Assembly (NCBI RefSeq): GCF_033100095.1
Contig: NZ_CP136921.1
Span: 3,499,001 to 3,563,000, forward strand
DNA: 64,000 nt
Reading direction: 5' to 3'
From: Diaphorobacter limosus
Lineage (GTDB): Bacteria; Pseudomonadota; Gammaproteobacteria; Burkholderiales; Burkholderiaceae_C
Position 1 is the first letter of the stretch, and each line of letters starts with the position of its first letter. Under the pieces are notes generated by a model. That model did not search any database. It worked only from the letters and a program-made list of their open reading frames with translations, and was not told the DNA's origin. Shown here in pieces: positions 21,000 to 30,125 of the stretch. A program made the translations under genes and the position numbers.

Positions 21000-21213
21000 A
21001 AGGCTGGCGCTTGGGGTCGCCGAATTCGGCATCCTCGGGCGGCGCCTCGGCCGGCATGCGGAAGTCTTCGGCGGCCCAGGCGCCCAGGTCGATCTGCTGG
21101 CAGCGCTGGCTGCAAAACGGCCGGTACGGGTTGGCCGGGCTGAACAGGCTGGGCCCGCCACAGGTTGGGCAGGGCACCTGCTTGGCGCTGGCGGGTTGTG
21201 GCTTGCTTGTCAT
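20998..21213 (-). CDS. yacG: YacG, zinc-binding DNA gyrase inhibitor
   Basis: This 71-residue protein has the treble-clef zinc ligands CPTCGG...[17 protein letters not shown], the YacG signature. YacG binds GyrB and limits gyrase activity. The ATG at 21213 puts the first Cys near residue 14; an upstream frame to 21264 is rejected. It is the last gene of the minus-strand block and lies five bases after zapD. Confidence 0.93.
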   Translation of the reverse strand: MTSKPQPASAKQVPCPTCGGPSLFSPANPYRPFCSQRCQQIDLGAWAAEDFRMPAEAPPEDAEFGDPKRQP

Positions 21214-21218
21214 CGTGC

Positions 21219-21974
21219 TCAGGCGCACAGCGTCAGCTCGAAGGCAGCATCCTCGTTGCTGCACACCAGCTTGCCGCCTTCCTCCTGGCGCATCAGGCGT
21301 ACCGAGACGATGAGACGGTTGCCGCTGATTTCGGGCACCAGTTGCAGGGCCGGGTCTATGCGCAGCCGCAGCAGCTGGAAGGTGCGGCCCGGGGGCAGGT
21401 TTTGCTGGAACTGGCCGCGCTCTGCAGCCACCTTCTGCGGCAGGCCCGAGTCGCGCATCAGGCGCAGCAGCAGGTATACCGATTCGGCCAGCGGGGCCAG
21501 CGTGGCGGCCCAGTGGTGCAGGTCGTTCTGGCGCTGCTCGGGCGCGTGGTGTTGCCAGGCGTAGTAGGCCGGCAGGTCAAAACCGCAGGTGCCGCCGGGA
21601 ATGCCGACACGGCTGCGAATGCTCATGAGCCAGTCGTTCTCGGTCAGCGACTGGCCAGCCTTGCCGGTTTGCGCGTTCAGCGCGGCAAAGCATTGGTCGA
21701 GCTGGGCGATTACGCCGTCGAGCGCAGCCTCGGAGATCGAGGGGTTGCCGCGATAGCCGTCGAACTGGTGTTTGTGTTTTTCCAGGTCCTTGAGCACATC
21801 GGCCTTCAGGTCGGCACGTGCCGCCACGTCCATGACCTCGAAGATGGTCACCAGGGCATAGTGGTGATCCAGCGGGTGCGTGCGCGCAATGAGTTCGCCA
21901 AGGCGGCGAAACAGCTGCTCAAGGCGCAGGTAGGTTCTCAGGCGTTCGTTGAAAGGGTATTCGTAAAGGATCAC
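21219..21974 (-). CDS. zapD: ZapD, cell division protein (FtsZ bundling factor)
   Basis: This 251-residue protein begins [22 protein letters not shown], the hallmark of the ZapD/DUF1342 family that cross-links FtsZ filaments. It contains the internal signatures [18 protein letters not shown] and [13 protein letters not shown]. It lies between yacG and coaE, the conserved gene order. Confidence 0.95.
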   Translation of the reverse strand: MILYEYPFNERLRTYLRLEQLFRRLGELIARTHPLDHHYALVTIFEVMDVAARADLKADVLKDLEKHKHQFDGYRGNPSISEAALDGVIAQLDQCFAALNAQTGKAGQSLTENDWLMSIRSRVGIPGGTCGFDLPAYYAWQHHAPEQRQNDLHHWAATLAPLAESVYLLLRLMRDSGLPQKVAAERGQFQQNLPPGRTFQLLRLRIDPALQLVPEISGNRLIVSVRLMRQEEGGKLVCSNEDAAFELTLCA

Positions 21975-22001
21975 GCTGCGGGCTTCCTGGGTGCGCCTGC
22001 A

Positions 22002-22637
22002 TCATAGCCCGAAGCCGGCCGCGACCTGGCGCGCCTTTGTTTGCAAATCTGACAGTGTCAGGGCATCGTTGTAGACCACGAAATCGGCGGCCGCGCGCCG
22101 CACGGCGCGGCTGCTCTGCGTGGCCATGATGGCGCGGATGGCATCCTCGGTGAGCCCGTTGCGGGCCTGCACCCGGGCTACCTGGCTCTCCTCGCGGCAG
22201 TCCACCACCAGCACGGCATCGAGCTGGCGCGCCCAGCGCGGCGACTCGGTGAGCAGCGGGATGTCGAACACGATGAGCCGTTGACCGGCTTGCGCGGCCA
22301 CCGCGGCGGCCTGGGCGATGGCATTGCCCACCAGGGGATGGACGATGGCCTCCAGCCGCTCCTTGGCACCCGCATCGGCAAACACCAGGGCGCGCATGCG
22401 TACTCTGTCCAGAGCACCCTGGGCGTCGATGTAGTCGGCGCCGAATGTGTCCCGTATGTCCGCAATGGCCGGCCCACCGGCCTCCGTCACGGCGCGGGCG
22501 ATGGCATCGGCATCGATCAGCGCCGCCCCGCAGTCCCGCAGCATGGCGGCAAAGGTGCTCTTGCCACTGCCTATGCCGCCGGTCACCCCCAGCCGTAGTG
22601 GCCGTGGGCAGATGGGGCGGGCGGGCGTGGTCGTCAT
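22002..22637 (-). CDS. coaE: CoaE, dephospho-CoA kinase
   Basis: CoaE phosphorylates dephospho-CoA, the last step of coenzyme A synthesis. It has Walker A GVTGGIGSGKST near residue 18, followed by LIDADAIARAVTEAGGP, and VVDCREESQVARVQARNG in the lid/sugar-binding region. It has 211 residues. It starts directly after the pilD stop, so it is cotranscribed with the pilus genes. Confidence 0.95.
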   Translation of the reverse strand: MTTTPARPICPRPLRLGVTGGIGSGKSTFAAMLRDCGAALIDADAIARAVTEAGGPAIADIRDTFGADYIDAQGALDRVRMRALVFADAGAKERLEAIVHPLVGNAIAQAAAVAAQAGQRLIVFDIPLLTESPRWARQLDAVLVVDCREESQVARVQARNGLTEDAIRAIMATQSSRAVRRAAADFVVYNDALTLSDLQTKARQVAAGFGL

Positions 22638-23516
22638 CTACAGCCCCAGGGTGGAAAAGATGGTCTGCATGATGTGCCCCGGCCCCCAGAGCATGGCAGC
22701 CAGGCCGCCGCCCGCAAGAAAGGGACCGAACGGCACATATTTGCCCTCGCGCAGGTTGCTGGCGAGCTTCATGGCTATGCCGACAATGGCGCCTATCACC
22801 GACGCTATGAGGATGATGGGCACCAGGGCCTGCCAGCCAAACCAGGCACCCAGCGCGGCAAACAGCTTGAAGTCGCCATAGCCCATGCCCTCCTTGCCCG
22901 TAGCGAGCTTGAAGCCCCAGTAGACGAGCCACAGGGACAGATAGCCGGCCGCTGCGCCCACGACCGCGTCAGCGAGTGGCACCGCCGTCCAGCCCGCCAC
23001 GGCGGCCAGCAGGCCGGCCCACAGCAGGGGCAGGGTGATGTCGTCGGGCAGCAGCGTGGTGTCCCAGTCGATCAGCGTCAGCGCCACCAGAGCGGCGGAA
23101 AACCCGCACCAGGCCAGGGTCGTGAAAGACCAGCCCCAGCGCATGGCGCAGGCGCAGAACAAGCCTGCTGTGGCCAGTTCCACCAGCGGGTAACGTGCGC
23201 TGATGCGCGTGCCGCAACCAGAGCAGCGTCCGCGCAGCCCGATGTAGCTGAGCACCGGAATGTTCTCGTACCAGCGCACCTCATGCCCGCAGGATGGGCA
23301 GCGCGAGCGTGGCTGCATCAGGTTGAAGGGCTCGGCTGGCGCTGCGGCCTGCCCGCCGGCCGCCAGGCCTGTGTCCTGGGCGTATTGCGCGCATTCGGCG
23401 GCCCATTGCCGCTCCATCATGCGCGGCAGCCGGTGGATCACCACGTTCAGAAAGCTGCCGATCAACAGCCCCAGGACGCCGAACAGCGCGGCGTCCGCAA
23501 GCACCGAGCCCGTCAT
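22638..23516 (-). CDS. pilD: PilD, type IV prepilin peptidase / N-methyltransferase
   Basis: This is an inner-membrane aspartyl protease that cuts and methylates type IV prepilins and type II pseudopilins. The four-Cys cytoplasmic zinc loop CPSC...CSGC lies near residues 73-105. The catalytic Asps are in LIDWDTTLLPDD and GYGDFKLFAALGAW. It has 292 residues and about eight membrane helices. Its ATG overlaps the pilC stop by one base. Confidence 0.95.
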   Translation of the reverse strand: MTGSVLADAALFGVLGLLIGSFLNVVIHRLPRMMERQWAAECAQYAQDTGLAAGGQAAAPAEPFNLMQPRSRCPSCGHEVRWYENIPVLSYIGLRGRCSGCGTRISARYPLVELATAGLFCACAMRWGWSFTTLAWCGFSAALVALTLIDWDTTLLPDDITLPLLWAGLLAAVAGWTAVPLADAVVGAAAGYLSLWLVYWGFKLATGKEGMGYGDFKLFAALGAWFGWQALVPIILIASVIGAIVGIAMKLASNLREGKYVPFGPFLAGGGLAAMLWGPGHIMQTIFSTLGL

Positions 23517-24733
23517 CAGACCACTTGCCCCAGCTTGAAGATGGGCAGGTACATGGAGACCACGATGCCACCGATGATGGTGCCCAGGAAGACGATGATA
23601 ATGGGCTCCATCAGGCTGGACAGGCCTGCCACCATTTCATCGACCTCGGCCTCGTAGAAGTCGGCCGCCTTGCTCAGCATATGGTCGATGGAGCCCGATT
23701 CTTCGCCAATGGCGCACATCTGCAGCACCATGGAGGGGAAGACATTGGCATTGCCCATGGCGGCGGTGAGGCTGGTGCCGGTGGAGACCTCCTGCTGGAT
23801 CCTGTCGGTGGCCATGGCGTATACCGAGTTGCCCGAGGCGCCACCCACAGAATCCAGCGCCTCCACCAGCGGCACGCCGGCGGCGAACATGGTGGACAGG
23901 GTGCGCGTCCAGCGCGCCACGCAGGATTTGTCGATCAGCGCACCAAAGATGGGCATCTTCAGCAAGAAGCGATCCATCACCTGTTGCATTTTCTCGCTGC
24001 GCTTCCAGGCCTGCATGAAGAAGTAGAAGCCGCCGCCAATCACGCCAAAGATCAGCCACCAATAGGCGACAAAAAACTCGCTGATGGCCATCACGAACAG
24101 CGTCGGCGCGGGGAGATCCGCGCCAAACGATGTAAAGACCTCCTTGAACGCCGGAATCACGAAGATCATGATGATGGTCACCACCACGAAGGCGACCACG
24201 ATCACCGAGATCGGATACATCAGCGCCGAGCGGATCTTGGACTTGATGGCCTCGGTCTTTTCCATGTAGAGCGCCAGGCGGTCGAGCAGCGCCTCCAGGA
24301 TACCGGCCGCCTCACCCGCCTCTACCAGGTTGCAGTACAGGCTGTCGAAATACATGGGGTATTTACGAAACGCGGAGTTCAGCGAGGTCCCGGTTTCCAC
24401 GTCCGCACGGATGTCGTTGAGCAGCTTGGTCACGCTGGGGTTGGTGTTGCCTCGGCCCACGATGTCAAACGCTTGCAGCAGGGGTACGCCGGCCTTCATC
24501 ATGGTGGCCATCTGGCGCGTGAACAGGGCGATGTCCTTGGGCTTGATCTTCTTGCCCGAGCTCATCCGGCGCTTCTTGATCTTGGTGGGCAGGACGCCCT
24601 GGCGGCGCAGGGTTGCCTGCACCTGGTTTTCGCCCGCGGCGCGAACCTCGCCGCGCACGATCTTGCCGGTACGGTCCTTGCCTTCCCACTCAAAGACGAA
24701 GTCCTTGATGCCTCGCGATGCAGCGGTCGCCAT
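23516..24733 (-). CDS. pilC: PilC, type IV pilus inner-membrane platform protein
   Basis: This 405-residue GspF/PilC-family protein has two repeated cytoplasmic domains (LFTRQMATMMKAGVPLLQAFD and RWTRTLSTMFAAGVPLVEALD) and three membrane helices, ending with LSSLMEPIIIVFLGTIIGGIVVSMYLPIF. It forms the platform that couples PilB to pilus assembly. It lies between pilB and pilD, the standard order. Confidence 0.96.
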   Translation of the reverse strand: MATAASRGIKDFVFEWEGKDRTGKIVRGEVRAAGENQVQATLRRQGVLPTKIKKRRMSSGKKIKPKDIALFTRQMATMMKAGVPLLQAFDIVGRGNTNPSVTKLLNDIRADVETGTSLNSAFRKYPMYFDSLYCNLVEAGEAAGILEALLDRLALYMEKTEAIKSKIRSALMYPISVIVVAFVVVTIIMIFVIPAFKEVFTSFGADLPAPTLFVMAISEFFVAYWWLIFGVIGGGFYFFMQAWKRSEKMQQVMDRFLLKMPIFGALIDKSCVARWTRTLSTMFAAGVPLVEALDSVGGASGNSVYAMATDRIQQEVSTGTSLTAAMGNANVFPSMVLQMCAIGEESGSIDHMLSKAADFYEAEVDEMVAGLSSLMEPIIIVFLGTIIGGIVVSMYLPIFKLGQVV

Positions 24734-24754
24734 GGTGCATTCCCCCCGGTATGT

Positions 24755-26494
24755 TTATTCGTTGGTCACGGCCAGGACCTCTTCCAGTGAGGTCAGGCCT
24801 ATCCTGGCCTTGTGCAAGCCCGCTTCGCGCAGGCTGCGCACGCCTTCGCGGCGTGCCTGCTCGGCAATGTCCAGCGCGCTGCCGTCGCGCAGGATGATGC
24901 GCTGGATCTCTTCTGATATCGGCATCACCTGGTAGATGCCGACACGGCCCTTGTAGCCGTTGTTGCAGGCCGAGCAGCCCACGGGCCGATAGGTGACCCA
25001 GGAACCATCGATCTCTTCGTCGCGATAACCGGCCTCTACCAGCGTCTCGTGCGGTATGTCGGCTGGTTCCTTGCACTGTGGGCACAGCCTGCGCGCCAGT
25101 CGCTGGGCCGTGATCAGAATCACGCTGGATGCGATATTGAAGGGTGCAATCCCCATGTTGCGCATCCGCGTGAGCGTGGTTGGCGCATCGTTGGTGTGCA
25201 GCGTGGACAGCACCAGGTGGCCTGTCTGCGCGGCCTTGATGGAAATGTCCGCCGTCTCCAGGTCGCGGATTTCACCCACCATGATGATGTCTGGATCCTG
25301 GCGCAGAAACGACTTCAGGGCGACGGCGAATGTCAGGCCGGCCTTTTCATTGACGTTGACCTGGTTCACGCCCGGGAGGTTGATTTCCGACGGGTCTTCG
25401 GCCGTGGCGATGTTCACCCCCGGCTTGTTGAGCAGATTCAGGCAGGTGTAGAGCGAGACGGTCTTGCCCGAACCCGTGGGGCCGGTCACCAGAATCATTC
25501 CGTAAGGCCGGTTGATGGCCTGCAGCAGGCGCTCTTTCTCCTCCGGTTCATAGCCGAGTGCGTCGATACCCAGCTTGGCACTGCTCGGATCCAGGATACG
25601 GATCACGATTTTTTCGCCAAACAGGGTGGGCAGCGTACTTACGCGAAAATCGATGACCCGGTCCGGACCGACCTTGAGCTTCATGCGCCCATCCTGGGGC
25701 ACGCGCTTTTCTGAAATGTCGAGGCGTGATATCACCTTGATGCGCGATGCCAGCTTCTCCTTGATGGCAATCGGGGGGGATGCGATTTCCCTGAGCTCGC
25801 CGTCGATGCGAAAGCGCACGCGGTAGCTGTGTTCGTAGGGCTCGAAATGCAGATCGGATGCGCGCATGTTGAACGCATCAAGCAGCATCTTGTGCAGAAA
25901 GCGCACCACCGGAGCGTCTTCGACCTCGTTGGGTGCGGCCTCGTTGTTGTCTTCCGTGGCTTCCTCTACGGAGATATCGCCGAATTCAAAGTCGCCGCTG
26001 CTGACGATGCTGTCCAAAGCTTCGTTGCTGCTCTTGGCTGCCGCATCCACGAGCTGAATCAGCTTGTCGTATTCAGCAATGATCCAGTCAACACCCATTT
26101 GGGTGGTGAATTTGATTTTCTCCGCTGCTTCCTGATTCGTCGGATCTGCCGTCGCCACGATCAGACGGTTGTTGCGCTTGCTCAGGACGACCACGCGGTA
26201 AGCCTGGCACAGCTTCAGATCCAGCAAATCATGCGGCAGGCGCTCGCGATCCAGAGCCTGGACATCGAGCAGCGGCGCGCCAAAGATGGACGACAGGGTA
26301 TGGGCCAGGTCAGTGGATGTGATGACATTGGCACCGATCAACTCGGCGATGAAGCTGGAGCGCCCGGAAACAGACTTCTTGTAAATCTCTTCCGCGGTTT
26401 TCTGATTCAGCTTGTCTACAGACATCAACGCCCGTGCCAAGCCTGGCAAGGCAACGGGTTGAGCGGCTTTCTGAGGACTATCGACGGTAGCCAT
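24755..26494 (-). CDS. pilB: PilB, type IV pilus assembly ATPase
   Basis: This 579-residue extension ATPase has an N-terminal N1 (MshEN-type) region up to about residue 170. The GspE/PilB core has Walker A GPTGSGKTVSLY near residue 330, Asp and His boxes, and the tetra-Cys zinc motif CPQCKEP...CSACNNGYKGR near residues 465-505. Its 5' side is the left border of the genomic island: the displaced tRNA fragment lies about 220 bases upstream. No promoter motif stood out in that gap. Confidence 0.96.
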   Translation of the reverse strand: MATVDSPQKAAQPVALPGLARALMSVDKLNQKTAEEIYKKSVSGRSSFIAELIGANVITSTDLAHTLSSIFGAPLLDVQALDRERLPHDLLDLKLCQAYRVVVLSKRNNRLIVATADPTNQEAAEKIKFTTQMGVDWIIAEYDKLIQLVDAAAKSSNEALDSIVSSGDFEFGDISVEEATEDNNEAAPNEVEDAPVVRFLHKMLLDAFNMRASDLHFEPYEHSYRVRFRIDGELREIASPPIAIKEKLASRIKVISRLDISEKRVPQDGRMKLKVGPDRVIDFRVSTLPTLFGEKIVIRILDPSSAKLGIDALGYEPEEKERLLQAINRPYGMILVTGPTGSGKTVSLYTCLNLLNKPGVNIATAEDPSEINLPGVNQVNVNEKAGLTFAVALKSFLRQDPDIIMVGEIRDLETADISIKAAQTGHLVLSTLHTNDAPTTLTRMRNMGIAPFNIASSVILITAQRLARRLCPQCKEPADIPHETLVEAGYRDEEIDGSWVTYRPVGCSACNNGYKGRVGIYQVMPISEEIQRIILRDGSALDIAEQARREGVRSLREAGLHKARIGLTSLEEVLAVTNE

Positions 26495-26669
26495 GTAACC
26501 AGCGGATTCTTATGGGAGAAAACGAAACGCACCTATCATCGCCGATACCCTGAACTATGTACAGAATTACCAGGGGTAGCGTTGCGTGAACAGCAGAACG
26601 ACGTCCGGTGTTGTGGGTGGTATGTGGCCCAGTGACTGTGCAACAAGTCTACGTAGGTGGCAGAAACGA

Positions 26670-26695
26670 CAAAGCCCCGTGTTGATGGGGCTTTG
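26670..26695 (-). terminator. terminator of the displaced tRNA-Pro gene
   Basis: A 9-bp stem CAAAGCCCC / GGGGCTTTG lies about 20 bases downstream (minus sense) of the tRNA-Pro 3' fragment. It is the expected native terminator of that tRNA, left behind when the element inserted. Confidence 0.6.
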
Positions 26696-26714
26696 TAAAA
26701 GATTGACCAATGAA

Positions 26715-26760
26715 CTGGTCGGGGTGAGAGGATTCGAACCTCCGGCCTCTACGTCCCGAA
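26715..26760 (-). repeat. attachment site (left): 3' fragment of tRNA-Pro(CGG)
   Basis: The minus strand matches a tRNA-Pro from the anticodon loop (TTCGGGA) through the T arm (GGTTCGAATCC) to CACCCCGACCA. The 5' half of the tRNA is absent; unrelated sequence follows at 26761. The same 46 bases recur at 35871-35916. This is the displaced copy left when an element recombines into a tRNA gene. Confidence 0.9.
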
Positions 26761-26877
26761 TTTCGCCTGGACGCCTTTTTGGGCCTCGTTGGTACGAAGA
26801 ATCAACATCTTAGCGCATTTTTGCGCGCCGTTTCGGGTTGTTTCGTGCCGTTGCGCTCCGGTCATCTGGAGCAGATT

Positions 26878-26895
26878 TGGAGCAGCGCTGCTCCA
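26878..26895. repeat. 18-bp perfect palindrome
   Basis: TGGAGCAGCGCTGCTCCA is fully self-complementary and lies between the left attachment site and the hipA stop. It may be a terminator stem for hipA without a T run, or a protein site. Nothing else is evident between 26761 and 26977. Confidence 0.35.
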
Positions 26896-26977
26896 GAAAC
26901 CGTAGTGCGTGTGCTACATGTAGCGACCGGTTTATATGCTCCGGCCTGGCGCCTGGACGCCGGTGGCAGGGGGCGCA

Positions 26978-28243
26978 TCATGCACCGATGACGCGCTCCA
27001 TCACGGCCACCTCGGAGCGCCCCAGTCCGAGGGTGGCGGCCTCGTCGCGCCAACCCGCGACGGCTGCATCGACCTCCCTGAGCAGTTCCTGAGCGCGACG
27101 TCCACTGACCCGGTAGAGGTCGGCACAGGCCATCGCCGCGTGAATGTCCGGCTCATCGGTCTGGCCATCGACCGTGATGCCGTGCGCGTCCTTGTGCGGG
27201 TTGGGGTTGACGTCGTAGGCCGGCGCCAGGTGCCAGCCGGTCGGCGTGCGGATGAAGCCGTGGTTGCGCAGGTGGTCGTCGCGGTTGCCGATGCGGATAT
27301 TGAAGAGCACGCGCCGAAACAGCTGGTCGAGGTCGGCCTCGATGTGGCTTTGTGCGCCCTGGTCGCTGAGGAATTCGGCCAGGTCGAGGTAGCTCGCACC
27401 GTCTTCACCGTCGGTGTACTCCAGAAGTGTCATCGCCGAGGAGAACATGCGTCGGCTCTGCCCCTCCCGGTCGAAGCGCTTGGCACAGTAGGTCAGGTGC
27501 CGGTCGGTCAGCCGCAGCCCCCGTGCTTCGGGCATCCAGATGCCCGCACGCTGGGCGAGGTTGCGTGCGACCAATTCCCATGCGCCCACGTCATAGCGGT
27601 CATCCCGGGCCGGGAATTTGGCCAGCCAGAGGCTGCCGTCTTCTTCCATGAAGTTGGCCTTGGGACGGGCGCCACCCAGCGATGAGCCGGGGGCGATGAG
27701 CATGGCGAGCCATCGCTCGTACTCGGGCAGCTTCTCGGCGTCGGCATTCTCAATGGCCCGGCTGGCTCGCGCGAGTTCCTCCAGGTCAGTGACAGGCGGG
27801 GCGCCGAGTGCGCTGTGGTCGAGGAATGGCCCATCGTCCGTTGCGCGCAGGCGCAGTGCACCCATCCGGGTGAGGTCGTGCACGCCGAGCAGGAAGTCCA
27901 TCTCTCGCAGGCGCCTGGGCTTGCGGTCCTCCCGCAGGGCGGCGATGGCCTCGCGCCGCTCCATCAGCACCCGCCCCCAGCGGTCTGGGGCCGAGTCCAT
28001 GAACACGCCGAATGCCGACGCCGGGTGCGCCGGGTGCTGTTCGCCCCGGTACAGCTCCAGCCGGGGGTCGAGCATGAAGGCCATGCCGCTTTGCAGCCAT
28101 GCGGGGTCGTATTCGAACGCGGCAGGCACGTCGGCCCTGGCGTCGTGCCGCCAGAGGGTACCGACCCGCACAAGGCCGCCGAGCTCCTGGGCGTCCAGGT
28201 GCACCTGGTAGGACTCGCGCGCGCGGGGCCTACTTGTTGCCAT
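26978..28243 (-). CDS. hipA: HipA-family serine/threonine kinase toxin (copy 1)
   Basis: This is a type II toxin-antitoxin kinase of the HipA family. In the HipA fold the catalytic region reads GNRDDHLRNHGF and the metal-binding DFG equivalent is PAYDVNPNP; both are present in the C-terminal half. The N-terminal half carries the HipA-type couple domain (VGTLWRH...FEYDPAWL). The start at 28243 (MATSRPRARESYQV) gives 421 residues and overlaps the upstream HTH gene by 14 bases. The target is not predictable; other HipA proteins phosphorylate GltX or other translation factors. Confidence 0.9.
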   Translation of the reverse strand: MATSRPRARESYQVHLDAQELGGLVRVGTLWRHDARADVPAAFEYDPAWLQSGMAFMLDPRLELYRGEQHPAHPASAFGVFMDSAPDRWGRVLMERREAIAALREDRKPRRLREMDFLLGVHDLTRMGALRLRATDDGPFLDHSALGAPPVTDLEELARASRAIENADAEKLPEYERWLAMLIAPGSSLGGARPKANFMEEDGSLWLAKFPARDDRYDVGAWELVARNLAQRAGIWMPEARGLRLTDRHLTYCAKRFDREGQSRRMFSSAMTLLEYTDGEDGASYLDLAEFLSDQGAQSHIEADLDQLFRRVLFNIRIGNRDDHLRNHGFIRTPTGWHLAPAYDVNPNPHKDAHGITVDGQTDEPDIHAAMACADLYRVSGRRAQELLREVDAAVAGWRDEAATLGLGRSEVAVMERVIGA

Positions 28244-28601
28244 GGTCGGGCTCCGGCGTGGAAGGGGACGGCTGGTTGCGCCGACGGGTAGGGCGTGAAC
28301 CCCTCGCCGACGCAGGCTCGAGTGCCAAGTCTTGCAGCTTGCGGCCCAGTTCGTCGTCACGGGCCACGAAGTCCAGGTCCCGGTCCAGTCCCAGCACGCG
28401 CAGCGCACGCAGGTAAGTGCCCAACGCGATGGCGGCATCGCCTTTCTCGAGGCGGTGCAGGGTGTCGCGCGAGACACCCATGCGTTCGGCCATCTGCACC
28501 GTCGAAATCTTCCGGCGCAGGCGAGCCAAGCGCAGGCGGCTGCCGAGCGCTGTCATCTGCCGCTCGGCAGCCGGAAAGGGGCGCTGGAAGGTCCTGGTCA
28601 T
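28230..28601 (-). CDS. hipB: HipB-like XRE antitoxin (copy 1)
   Basis: This 123-residue protein has a helix-turn-helix near residues 22-75 (RLRLARLRRKISTVQMAERM followed by SRDTLHRLEKGD) and a charged, Pro-rich tail. It precedes and overlaps hipA, so it is the cognate antitoxin and autorepressor. Inverted operator half-sites lie immediately upstream of its start. Confidence 0.88.
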   Translation of the reverse strand: MTRTFQRPFPAAERQMTALGSRLRLARLRRKISTVQMAERMGVSRDTLHRLEKGDAAIALGTYLRALRVLGLDRDLDFVARDDELGRKLQDLALEPASARGSRPTRRRNQPSPSTPEPDHGNK

Positions 28602-28604
28602 GCT

Positions 28605-28680
28605 GTCCGATACTTTCGTCTTCTGGGATTTTTGTCAATAGTATCGGACGTATAGGCTTGTCCGGATATGTTTGTCCGAT
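28605..28680. promoter_or_regulatory. operator cluster of hipBA copy 1
   Basis: The motif GTCCGATAC occurs at 28605-28613, its inverse GTATCGGAC at 28641-28649, and further forward half-sites are GTCCGGATA at 28660 and GTCCGATAA at 28674. The first begins four bases upstream of the hipB start codon, the position expected of an autorepression operator. Confidence 0.65.
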
Positions 28681-28944
28681 AATTTAGACAATAGTTGTGA
28701 ATTTGTCTGTTGTATAGGACATTGATTTCGACGGGTGTTGGTGCCCTGAAGCAGCTTAAAGCCGCCGCTTTAGCGCCATCCGACGCCTTTCTGCATCCGC
28801 GCTTGGGACCTGAAGTTCTCGGTCGGCGCACGCAATCATTGCGAAAGCGACACAGAGCGGGTGCTTAGTCCCGCTGTTTATCCTTGGCTTTGTTCGTGAC
28901 GCGTACCGATGCGGCGCGAACTGAACCCTATGGAAAGAGCTGAA

Positions 28945-28973
28945 TTGACTGCGTCTGCGATGCTATATACAAT
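28945..28973 (+). promoter_or_regulatory. sigma-70 promoter of vapBC
   Basis: TTGACT at 28945-28950 and TACAAT at 28968-28973 with a 17-base spacer lie about 30 bases before the vapB ATG. Repeated ATATAC around the -10 may be an operator. Confidence 0.7.
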
Positions 28974-29003
28974 TGCGATATACATCTTCATGGGGTGAAA
29001 GGC

Positions 29004-29237
29004 ATGTCCATCGGCACCGTCTTCGTCAACAACCGCACCCAGGCCGTCCGCCTCCCGTTGGACGTGCGCCTGCCCGAGGGTGTCCACAAGGTTGAAATCC
29101 GCGCCAGGGGCAACGAGCGCATCATCGCCCCTGTCGGCCAGACCTGGGACAGTTTCTTCCTGGGCGGCCCCGCCGTCAGCGACGACTTCCTGCCTGAGCG
29201 CGCCAGCCAGCACCAGCCCGAGCGGGAAACGCTCTGA
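29004..29237 (+). CDS. vapB: VapB-type antitoxin (AbrB/SpoVT fold)
   Basis: This 77-residue swapped-hairpin DNA-binding protein contains GTVFVNNRTQAVRLPLDVRLP, the VapB/VagC signature. The C-terminal tail would bind the toxin. The start ATG 29004 is preferred over GTG 28995. The stop overlaps the vapC start by one base (TGATG). Confidence 0.88.
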   Translation: MSIGTVFVNNRTQAVRLPLDVRLPEGVHKVEIRARGNERIIAPVGQTWDSFFLGGPAVSDDFLPERASQHQPERETL

Positions 29238-29647
29238 TGCTACGTTACCTGCTGGACACCAATATCGTCATCTACGTGTTGAAGCGGCGCCCCATCGAGG
29301 TCCTGGCCACCTTCAACGCCAACGCCAGCCGCATGGCCATCTCCTCCATCACCCTGGCCGAACTCTTGCACTGCGCGGAGAAAAGCAGCCGCGTGAGCGA
29401 GAACCTGTCCGTCATCGAAGACTTTTGCAGCCGCCTGGAGGTTCTGCCCTACGGCGCCAAGGCCGCCCAGCACTACGGCGCCATCCGTGCCGCCCTGGAA
29501 AAACTCGGCCAGCCCATCGGCGTGAATGACCTGCACATCGCAGGCCACGCACGCAGCGAGGGCCTGGTGCTGGTGACGAACAACATGTCGGAATTCGAGC
29601 GCGTGCCTGCACTCGAGGTGGAGAACTGGGTCCTCCCCAGCCGGTAA
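29237..29647 (+). CDS. vapC: VapC-type PIN-domain ribonuclease toxin
   Basis: This 136-residue PIN nuclease has the acidic residues Asp7 (LLDTNIVIYVL), Glu42 (SITLAELLH) and Asp98 (GVNDLHIAGHA), and the family TNN at 114-116. Enzymes of this group (VagD/VapC) often cut initiator tRNA or rRNA. It is coupled to vapB, so this is a stabilisation module of element 1. Confidence 0.92.
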   Translation: MLRYLLDTNIVIYVLKRRPIEVLATFNANASRMAISSITLAELLHCAEKSSRVSENLSVIEDFCSRLEVLPYGAKAAQHYGAIRAALEKLGQPIGVNDLHIAGHARSEGLVLVTNNMSEFERVPALEVENWVLPSR

Positions 29648-29929
29648 GCCACGGCGTGGCCGTGCATCGGTCGCACCACAGCGCGTTCAGGCTGGGCGTG
29701 ACCGCCCAAGGCTATCGCTGTGGACTACGACGGTCGAGTCAGCAAGGCGTTGACCTTGTCCAGACGGTCCACAACCAGGCGTGGTTCAAGAAGGGAGTAA
29801 AGCCCGGACGCCGTGTCGTGTCTGGGCTCTGAAAGCTTTCCCGGGAGTGTCAGGATTTCTGTGTGTGAGGCTGTTGAATCCGTCACTCAATCTACAAGGG
29901 CTTCCCCACCTTTGCAAGCAATACCTCTC

Positions 29930-29960
29930 CCTGGGTTGATCGCACAGCGATCAACCCAGG
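29930..29960. repeat. perfect 14-bp hairpin inside the IS256 3' region
   Basis: CCTGGGTTGATCGC and its complement are separated by ACA. It lies between the IS256 terminal repeat and the IS110 insertion and is probably a transcription stop or translation-blocking hairpin of the IS. The remaining sequence from 29648 to 30115 shows no gene. Confidence 0.55.
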
Positions 29961-30125
29961 CATGGTTTTCGTCAATTTCAGATCAGCTCCCAGCCTTGTG
30001 CATGCAGCGCGTCGATGCTTCTTGGCAAACGGTGCGGACGGCGTGACTACAAACGGTCATTACGCTGCCTTCTGGTTGGCAGCAAACCCTGATGAAAGAC
30101 GCGCGCCGGGGGCTCCATTCGTTAG

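Noticed and set aside
26715..26760. Complete tRNA-Pro gene
   Set aside because: Only the part from anticodon loop to CCA is present; no D arm or 5' acceptor strand follows at 26761.
29648..30115. Short open frames between vapC and the IS110 element
   Set aside because: None has a ribosome site or recognisable composition; the sequence is explained by the IS256 3' region from 29843 on.
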